A stretch of DNA of 6,397 nucleotides from an uncultured Allomuricauda sp. (lineage in GTDB: Bacteria > Bacteroidota > Bacteroidia > Flavobacteriales > Flavobacteriaceae). How positions within the stretch are numbered: the stretch's first letter is position 1; each line of letters starts with the position of its first letter. The stretch lies in NCBI GenBank assembly GCA_937911965.1, contig CALDPL010000421.1, positions 1-6,397 of the forward strand, in the 5' to 3' direction. Below the pieces are notes generated by a model. It saw nothing but the letters and a program-made list of their open reading frames with translations, ran no database searches and was not told the origin of the DNA. Shown in pieces: positions 1 to 4,770 of the stretch. The position numbers and the translations under genes were made by a program.

Positions 1-232
1 GTTCCTCGTCCCGGGACAGCCAGGCGAAGTCGGTCCGGGCCGGACGGAAGGGCCGGTTGTACGGCCCCAGGATCAGTGCCTCCATCAGCCGGCTGCGCAC
101 CCGCGGCCCGCGGAGCCGGCACTCGAGGTGGACCAGCCGTTGCACGAGGTAGCCGACCAGGCCGGGGTCACCGGCCGTCCCGGAGAGCACCAGCGCGGCC
201 AGACGGTCGCCGTAGCGCGCCGCGAACGCCCG
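1..232 (-). CDS. Partial alpha/beta hydrolase (lysophospholipase-like), broken at both ends
   Basis: Reading the minus strand with codons ending at position 2 gives an uninterrupted frame. Its recognisable part starts near [17 protein letters not shown] (codons 229 down to about 179) and later includes [19 protein letters not shown], followed by LSRDEE at the window edge. This resembles the region after the nucleophile elbow in serine hydrolases of the lysophospholipase/monoacylglycerol lipase type, where the (N)xxFxPxRTxFxWLSRDE stretch is characteristic. About 76 residues are covered. The GxSxG nucleophile motif expected a few residues upstream is absent: the frame there reads PTTLPASR instead, so the hydrolase match begins abruptly near 230. 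The Asp and His of the triad would lie beyond the window. Codon use is strongly G/C-ending, unlike the neighbouring genes. An ATG in this frame at 289-287 lies in queA-derived DNA and is not a credible start. Confidence 0.6.
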
Positions 233-266
233 CGAAGCAGGCAAGGTCGTCGGCTCGCCACGCGGG
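1..266. other. Foreign high-G+C segment joined to the flavobacterial contig
   Basis: By direct count about 199 of the first 266 bases are G or C (about 75%), against roughly 50-55% in rows counted elsewhere in the window. The switch coincides, within a few bases, with the point where the QueA reading frame stops resembling its family (residue ~247, codon at 267-269). The segment's own best protein match is actinobacterial in character, not flavobacterial. No inverted repeats, target-site duplication or integrase-type sequence is visible at the junction. I infer an assembly or library chimera; recent horizontal insertion is the weaker alternative because the window ends inside the segment. Confidence 0.8.
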
Positions 267-1007
267 CACGATCTCCGTGGCCTTCTCATCGATCACCAGT
301 TCCTCGCTGTCCATTTTGTGTTTGGACAGGTCCTCCACCTCGACCGGGTTGAAGGTCCCAAGTCCCACGTGTAGGGTCACTTCCGCAAAATCGATGCCCT
401 TGATCTCCAAGCGCTTCAACAAATGTTTGGAAAAGTGCAGCCCCGCCGTGGGAGCGGCCACGGCCCCCTCATGCTTGGCATAAATGGTCTGATAGCGCTC
501 CTCGTCCTCCGGCTCCACACTTCGTTTGATGTATTTGGGCAAGGGGGTTTCCCCGAGTTCCCTCAATTTTCTCCTAAAGTCCGAATAGGGACCATCGTAG
601 AGGAATCGCAATGTCCTTCCCCTGGAGGTGGTATTGTCGATCACCTCGGCCACAAGGCTTTCATCTTCCCCGAAGTACAGTTTGTTTCCGATCCTGATCT
701 TTCGGGCGGGATCTACCAAAACATCCCACAAACGCTGCTCCTGGTTCAGTTCCCTGAGCAGGAAGACCTCGATGCGGGCACCGGTCTTTTCCTTGTTCCC
801 GAACAGACGGGCGGGAAAGACCTTGGTATTGTTCAGCACCATCACATCCCCTTCGTCAAAATAATCGATCAGGTCCTTGAACATTTTGTGCTCTATTTTT
901 CCAGTATCCCTATGAACCACCATGAGTTTGGATTCATCCCGGTGCTCAGCGGGATATTCGGCCAATAGTTCCTTTGGAAGCTCAAAATTGAAGTTGGATA
1001 ATTTCAT
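168..1007 (-). CDS. queA: S-adenosylmethionine:tRNA ribosyltransferase-isomerase, C-terminally truncated by a foreign join
   Basis: QueA transfers and isomerises the ribose part of S-adenosylmethionine onto preQ1 in the anticodon wobble position of tRNA, giving epoxyqueuosine; it is cytoplasmic. The ATG at 1007-1005 gives the usual N-terminus, and it is preceded by an A-rich leader without Shine-Dalgarno, normal for Bacteroidota. Family motifs in order: [10 protein letters not shown] (59-68), [10 protein letters not shown] (98-107), GETPLPKYI (152-160), [21 protein letters not shown] region (172-192), [16 protein letters not shown] (212-227) and [12 protein letters not shown] (230-241). The match ends at about V247 (codon 269-267). 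The remaining 32 residues to the TGA at 170-168 are Arg/Ala/Gly-rich read-through of foreign DNA. The expected C-terminal ~100 residues, including the AVGTT and TNFHxPxSTL regions, are missing, so the product as written would not be functional. The true gene is probably intact in the source genome. Confidence 0.93.
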   Translation of the reverse strand: MKLSNFNFELPKELLAEYPAEHRDESKLMVVHRDTGKIEHKMFKDLIDYFDEGDVMVLNNTKVFPARLFGNKEKTGARIEVFLLRELNQEQRLWDVLVDPARKIRIGNKLYFGEDESLVAEVIDNTTSRGRTLRFLYDGPYSDFRRKLRELGETPLPKYIKRSVEPEDEERYQTIYAKHEGAVAAPTAGLHFSKHLLKRLEIKGIDFAEVTLHVGLGTFNPVEVEDLSKHKMDSEELVIDEKATEIVPAWRADDLACFAGVRGALRRPSGRAGALRDGR

Positions 1008-1059
1008 CTGTTGTTTTTTACTGTTTTAGGGGTGGATCAATGGATTTCCTTCAAGGGGG

Positions 1060-1091
1060 CAAATATACGACCCCGGGATAGGCCTTGTCAA
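1060..1091 (-). promoter_or_regulatory. Candidate Bacteroidota sigma-A promoter for queA
   Basis: On the minus strand the 106-bp aroA-queA gap contains TATATTTG (1067-1060), a full match to the Bacteroidota -7 consensus TAnnTTTG. TTGACA (1091-1086) lies 18 bases upstream, containing the TTG core of the -33 element at a suitable spacing. Transcription would begin around 1052-1055, leaving a leader of about 45-48 nt before the queA ATG. This would let queA be transcribed independently of aroA. The assignment rests on motif and spacing only. Confidence 0.5.
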
Positions 1092-1098
1092 GGGATTT

Positions 1099-1113
1099 GG
1101 GGAATAAATCCCC
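1099..1113. repeat. Short inverted repeat just after the aroA stop
   Basis: The sequence ggggaataaatcccc is a 5-bp inverted repeat (GGGGA/TCCCC) around a 5-base loop and begins immediately after the TAG stop of aroA (1116-1114). It could form a small RNA hairpin at the end of the aroA message. No T-run follows in the minus-strand direction, so it is not a standard intrinsic terminator; at most it may slow the polymerase or protect the transcript end. Confidence 0.3.
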
Positions 1114-2370
1114 CTAGGCCTCTTCCAGGGAGAATCCCAGCTCCCCCAAATCCTTCCAAAAGTCGGGATAGGACTTTGAGACCACCCCGGCATCCTTGAT
1201 GAAAAGTTCCGTTTTAAGGGCAAGGGGGGCGAAGGCCATGGCCATTCTGTGGTCGTTGTAAGTGTCCACGGCCACTCCACTCTTGAGGGAACCCAAGGGT
1301 TGTAGGGCCAGGCTTTTCCCATCCGTGGATACCCGGGCCCCGAACTTGGACATTTCCCGCTCCAGGGCGGCCAGACGGTCCGTTTCCTTGATGGGCAGGG
1401 TATGCAGGCCGTGCAATTGGCAGGCCATTCCCAATCCCATGCAGCTCACGGCAAGGGTCTGGGCGATGTCGGGGGCATCGGTCAGATCGTACTCCACCTG
1501 GGCCGGCAGGGCGTCCCCCTTCTTTTCCAAAAGGATCTCTTGGCCGGAATGGCTGGTGTGCACCCCAAAGTCCCTATAGATTTTGGCCAGTACGCTGTCC
1601 CCTTGAAGGGAATCCCGCTTGTAGGAGGAAAGTCGAATCTGGGTCCCGGCTTCGGCCAGGGCCGCGATGCTGTAGAAATAGGAGGCCGAGCTCCAATCCG
1701 ATTCCACTACCAAAAGGCAGGGATCCACTTGGGCCTTGGGCCCCACTTTGATCAGATTTCCAACGAAGGAGGTCTTGACCCCGATTTCCCCCAGCAGCCC
1801 CAAACTCATTCTGATATAGGGCACAGAGGTCATCTCCCCTGTCAATTCCAATTCAAGCCCATGGTCCAAGACCGGGGCGATCAACAAGAGGGCCGAAATA
1901 TATTGACTGCTGATGTTGGCGGGCAGGGATACCTTGAAACGGCTCAGTTTCCTGCCCTTGATCTTCAAAGGGGGATAGCCCTCTTCCCCCACATATTCGA
2001 TATCCGCCCCCAGTTCCCTCAGGGCCCCTACCAGGATGCCAATGGGGCGTTCCTTCATCCGCTGCGAACCCGTGAGCAATACTTCCTTGCCCGGTTGGCA
2101 AGCAAAATAAGCGGTCAAAAACCGCATGGCCGTACCCGCATGGTGGATGTCCACCTCCCCGGATTCCTTTGAGATCCCCTTTTGCATGTACTGTCCGTCG
2201 TCCGAATTCGAAAGGTTACGGATCTCTATGGAGGGAAACAGGGCACGCAACAACAGGGCGCGGTTGGTCTCACTCTTGGAGCCGGTGATCTGTAGGGATC
2301 GCCGTATTTTTTTGTCTTTGGAAAAGGAAAGCTTCAGTCTCAAGGTCGTGGGTTTGGGTTCAAGGGCCAA
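1114..2370 (-). CDS. aroA: 3-phosphoshikimate 1-carboxyvinyltransferase (EPSP synthase)
   Basis: AroA joins phosphoenolpyruvate to shikimate-3-phosphate, the sixth shikimate-pathway step, in the cytoplasm. Motifs (numbered from the TTG at 2370): TGSKSETNRALLL (29-41, phosphate-binding Lys/Ser/Arg), HHAGTAMRFLTA (76-87, PEP site), QRMKERPI (103-110), SSQYISALLL (154-163), DAPD (298-301), IKETDRLAALE (327-337), YNDHRMAMAF (371-380) and VSKSYPDF (397-404). All main substrate-contact residues appear present. With 418 residues it has the usual size of the shorter Bacteroidota form. No ATG is available before residue 62, and an in-frame TGA lies upstream, so the start is TTG at 2370-2368 or TTG at 2343-2341. 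The second gives about 20 residues before TGSKSE, similar to relatives as I recall them. The gene is 43 bp downstream of the MazG-like gene and 106 bp before queA. Confidence 0.95.
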   Translation of the reverse strand: MALEPKPTTLRLKLSFSKDKKIRRSLQITGSKSETNRALLLRALFPSIEIRNLSNSDDGQYMQKGISKESGEVDIHHAGTAMRFLTAYFACQPGKEVLLTGSQRMKERPIGILVGALRELGADIEYVGEEGYPPLKIKGRKLSRFKVSLPANISSQYISALLLIAPVLDHGLELELTGEMTSVPYIRMSLGLLGEIGVKTSFVGNLIKVGPKAQVDPCLLVVESDWSSASYFYSIAALAEAGTQIRLSSYKRDSLQGDSVLAKIYRDFGVHTSHSGQEILLEKKGDALPAQVEYDLTDAPDIAQTLAVSCMGLGMACQLHGLHTLPIKETDRLAALEREMSKFGARVSTDGKSLALQPLGSLKSGVAVDTYNDHRMAMAFAPLALKTELFIKDAGVVSKSYPDFWKDLGELGFSLEEA

Positions 2371-2375
2371 AACTA
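2368..2375 (-). promoter_or_regulatory. TAnnTTTG element overlapping the upstream aroA start codon
   Basis: TAGTTTTG (2375-2368, minus strand) matches the Bacteroidota -7 consensus and includes the TTG at 2370 listed as the possible aroA start. If used, transcription would begin near 2361-2363, downstream of that TTG, and translation would have to start at the TTG at 2343-2341. I see no TTG at a suitable -33 distance; the spacer holds a T-run (TTTTTTC) instead. A short motif like this can occur by chance. Confidence 0.25.
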
Positions 2376-2413
2376 GAAAAAAGGCCCCTAATTGAAAGGA
2401 CGGTCAGGCAACA

Positions 2414-2740
2414 TTATTTGAGCTTTTTGTTGTTTTGGTGCCGATCGTGGTCCCTTTTGGCCTTCAACTCCAATTTTCGATCAAAGGCCTGTTGCAGGTC
2501 AATGCCCGTCTGGTTGGCCAGACAGAGGACCACAAAGACCACATCGGCGAGTTCCTCCCCCAGGTCCTTGGACCTATCGGATTCCTTCTCACTCTGTTGT
2601 CCATACCTTCTGGCGATGATGCGGGCCACTTCCCCCACCTCCTCGGTGAGTTGGGCCATATTGGTGAGCTCGTCAAAATAGCGCACCCCGTGCGCCTTGA
2701 TCCAATCGTCCACGGCCTTTTGTGCATTCTGTAGTTCCAC
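2414..2740 (-). CDS. MazG-like nucleotide pyrophosphohydrolase
   Basis: This 108-residue cytoplasmic protein belongs to the all-alpha MazG/dUTPase-like NTP pyrophosphohydrolases, which cut (d)NTPs to monophosphate and pyrophosphate using Mg2+ held by acidic residues. The metal-binding pattern is visible as EEVGE (33-37) followed by EELAD (62-66). Further stretches are YFDELTNMAQLTEE (21-34), FVVLCLANQTGIDL (69-82) and a charged tail with KRDHDRHQNNKKLK (95-108). The length fits a stand-alone single-domain form that would work as a dimer or tetramer; MazG itself has two such domains. The start is GTG at 2740-2738, giving MELQNAQKAVDDWI, the N-terminus expected for flavobacterial homologues; no ATG is nearby. 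Its natural substrate cannot be told from the sequence; removal of damaged or excess nucleotides is inferred from the family. Confidence 0.88.
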   Translation of the reverse strand: MELQNAQKAVDDWIKAHGVRYFDELTNMAQLTEEVGEVARIIARRYGQQSEKESDRSKDLGEELADVVFVVLCLANQTGIDLQQAFDRKLELKAKRDHDRHQNNKKLK

Positions 2741-2774
2741 GGCAATATTTTTAAAGGGTTGTTTCCAGCCAAGG

Positions 2775-2782
2775 CAAATTTA
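2775..2782 (-). promoter_or_regulatory. Candidate promoter -7 element for the pyrophosphohydrolase gene
   Basis: TAAATTTG (2782-2775, minus strand) matches TAnnTTTG and lies in the 54-bp gap after the DUF3857 gene, about 35 bases before the GTG start at 2740. A -33 TTG at the usual spacing is not evident; TTTG occurs in ctTTGAAC somewhat too far upstream. It may allow expression of the MazG-like gene and aroA apart from the upstream exported proteins. Confidence 0.35.
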
Positions 2783-2797
2783 GGGACAATTCCCCTA
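2781..2797. repeat. Inverted repeat across the stop codon of the 654-residue gene
   Basis: TAGGG (2781-2785) and CCCTA (2793-2797) flank a 7-base loop. On the minus strand the first arm contains the TAG stop of the DUF3857 gene, and the second arm overlaps the TA of the candidate -7 element. A 5-bp stem without a following T-run is too weak to call a terminator. Confidence 0.25.
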
Positions 2798-4759
2798 TTC
2801 CACCCGTTCAAAGACCAAATAGCTCTTGTTTTGGAGCAGGACGGCCTGTTCGTGGATTTCCTTTACAAAGGGGTATCCCGCGCTGGAATACTGAGGGAAC
2901 TTCATTTGAAGGCTGAAGTTCAGCAGCACCGTCCCATCGGATTGGGTGCAATTGAACCTCAGGCTGCCGCTGTTGTCGGGCAGTCCCAAGTGTACCGGCT
3001 TGGGCAGCTCCCCCAGCCTATATCCTTCGGGAACCTTGATGCTGGCCATAAAGTAATAGCTGCGCGGGTAACCAAAATCCACCGGATGGTTCCTTGTTTC
3101 CGCCTTGAAGGGATTGCTGTTGAAAAACCGGACCAAAAAGGGATTGAAATAAACGGAACCCTCCGCACCGAGGCCGTCAGCCTCAAAATCAAAGCGTTCA
3201 ACAAGAAGTCTATCATCGGATCGCTCCAGATCCACCCGGTAATCGACAATGGTGAAATCCCTGTCGAAACCATCCTCCATCCGATCCAGGTACCGGTCCC
3301 TGGGAAGGGAACGGATATGTTCCCTCTTAAAAAAGGCGTCGTGGCCCATCGAGCGTTCCTCCAGGCTCCCGACGAGTTTGTCCTCGTCCAGCTCCAACTG
3401 TAGCCTCAGGGTCCTGCCGTTCTTCTGTTCGGGATGGATTTCCTGCCAATAACTTCCCTTCTTCATGTCCATCACCCTTCCGTAATAGTTCAGGCAACGG
3501 TAGGGAAGCATCCCGAAGGGCAGTTCCTTTTCCGTGGCATCCAAGAGATAGGTCGCCCCCCCAATCTCGGTACGGGCCACCACATAGTTGAAGTCGGACA
3601 TGACCGGATGGGCCGTTTTGGGCAGCCCGTGTTCCCGGGTGGACACAAGCATCAGATCGGTATGGATCCCCGCATTGTTGAGCAGGTTGATCAAAGTGAT
3701 GTTGATTTCCGCGACATTGCCCACTTTGGCGTCGAAGGCCTGTTTCACCCTATTGTCCCTGAAGATCCCGAACTTTTGGTTCCAGGTATAGTGGTCCTGC
3801 ACAAAGCTGTAAATGGCCTCGGCCCGGGTCAGGGCATCCCCCGGGCCTTCCAAAAGATCCTCGGGCACCCTTTTCTCAAAATAGTTCTTTTTCCGAAGCT
3901 GCCCCCCGATGTCCTTGTCCGCCTTGAACTCCCGGTCCACATCCTCCCAGGTCTTGGTGAATTTCTGGATGGTCCCATCAAATCCTTGGTACTCGGAGAG
4001 TTCAAAGTCCAATCTGGACCTGTAATTGTTGGCAGAGAGCATATATTCCCCATCGTGTTCGAAGGCCGGCACATCCTTCATGGTATAGGTCAGTACTTCA
4101 CAGTCCGCGGGATTGGAGGAGGTTCCGGGCAGGTAAAAACAACTCTTTTCGAGCGTGGCCTCGTCCACATCCAGGGCCAACTCCCCGATCAAGGTCCTGT
4201 TGTATTTATAGTTGCCGGGGATCTTGGCGTGGAATTCCGAAAGGACCTTGGGAATTCCATCCTGAAAGCTCCAGCCCCTAAGATTGAAGATATAGGGAGA
4301 TCTGATCTCATAGGTATATTCCAGGATGGAGCCCACTTCCACTTTGGGGAAGGTGAATTTTTTCATGGACCAGAATTCGTTCTCGTCCACCTCGAAGACC
4401 TGCTCCGGCATTACGGAATGCCTCAGGGTACCGTTATGGGTCATGGCCCTTAGATTGGTCACCCGTTCCGAGCGATTGTCCGAATGGTAATAGGGAATGA
4501 CGACCTCTGCCTGGGAAAATCCCCTCTGATCCAATATTTTCTTTTTGGCATGATATTTTTTGATCAACCAGATGTGCCTGTCCTGCACCTCAAAGTAACT
4601 GTCCCCACGTTCGTAAAGGTACACCGCATGGGCCGTACTGTCCTTTTCATAGGTCTCGAATTCCCTTTCAAAGGGGGTCAACACTCCAAATTCCACGGCC
4701 GTCTGCCCCGAAAGTACAATTCCTTGGAGGAGGGCCGCTATGACAAAAATGGTTCTCAT
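2795..4759 (-). CDS. Exported DUF3857 protein with a degenerate transglutaminase-like domain
   Basis: The ATG at 4759-4757 gives 654 residues beginning with a signal peptide (MRTIFVIAALLQGIVLSG, likely cut before Q19), so the protein should leave the cytoplasm. A DUF3857 domain covers roughly 40-230 and a transglutaminase-like domain roughly 300-415. A mainly beta C-terminal region follows, without later membrane segments. At the nucleophile site the sequence is VGNVAEIN (346-353), with V349 where active members have Cys, and the His site reads FNY (Y392); only the Asp in LLDATE (D407) remains. The protein therefore should not act as a transglutaminase or Cys protease; binding or scaffolding is inferred. 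It starts 11 bp after the stop of the neighbouring paralogue, so the two are almost surely co-transcribed and may work together. The frame stays open upstream to 5248, but that part overlaps the neighbour and lacks similarity. Biological role unknown. Confidence 0.85.
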   Translation of the reverse strand: MRTIFVIAALLQGIVLSGQTAVEFGVLTPFEREFETYEKDSTAHAVYLYERGDSYFEVQDRHIWLIKKYHAKKKILDQRGFSQAEVVIPYYHSDNRSERVTNLRAMTHNGTLRHSVMPEQVFEVDENEFWSMKKFTFPKVEVGSILEYTYEIRSPYIFNLRGWSFQDGIPKVLSEFHAKIPGNYKYNRTLIGELALDVDEATLEKSCFYLPGTSSNPADCEVLTYTMKDVPAFEHDGEYMLSANNYRSRLDFELSEYQGFDGTIQKFTKTWEDVDREFKADKDIGGQLRKKNYFEKRVPEDLLEGPGDALTRAEAIYSFVQDHYTWNQKFGIFRDNRVKQAFDAKVGNVAEINITLINLLNNAGIHTDLMLVSTREHGLPKTAHPVMSDFNYVVARTEIGGATYLLDATEKELPFGMLPYRCLNYYGRVMDMKKGSYWQEIHPEQKNGRTLRLQLELDEDKLVGSLEERSMGHDAFFKREHIRSLPRDRYLDRMEDGFDRDFTIVDYRVDLERSDDRLLVERFDFEADGLGAEGSVYFNPFLVRFFNSNPFKAETRNHPVDFGYPRSYYFMASIKVPEGYRLGELPKPVHLGLPDNSGSLRFNCTQSDGTVLLNFSLQMKFPQYSSAGYPFVKEIHEQAVLLQNKSYLVFERVE

Positions 4760-4770
4760 GGTCTGTATGG

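Noticed and set aside
168..266. A natural QueA variant with a new Arg-rich C-terminus
   Set aside because: The tail begins at the compositional break, is unrelated to known QueA, and replaces conserved C-terminal regions needed for activity.
76..483. 135-residue plus-strand open frame across the junction
   Set aside because: It crosses the foreign join and runs antisense to both the hydrolase fragment and queA; the Arg/Pro/Ala-rich product is typical of random high-G+C frames.
1008..1060. Possible preQ1 riboswitch in the queA leader
   Set aside because: The leader has a C-run and an A-rich tail that superficially recall a preQ1-I aptamer, but I could not find the G-rich 5' strand needed for the P1 stem, and the A-rich stretch is explained by the usual start context of Bacteroidota genes.
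1402..2172. 256-residue plus-strand open frame opposite aroA
   Set aside because: It is fully antisense to conserved aroA sequence and has no plausible protein features.
2371..2413. Intrinsic terminator after the MazG-like gene (T6 run after GGGGCC)
   Set aside because: The T-run is present but no stem of useful length precedes it, and aroA follows immediately.
3434..4453. 339-residue plus-strand open frame opposite the 654-residue DUF3857 gene
   Set aside because: It is an antisense shadow with the same biased composition, no recognisable motif and no promoter.
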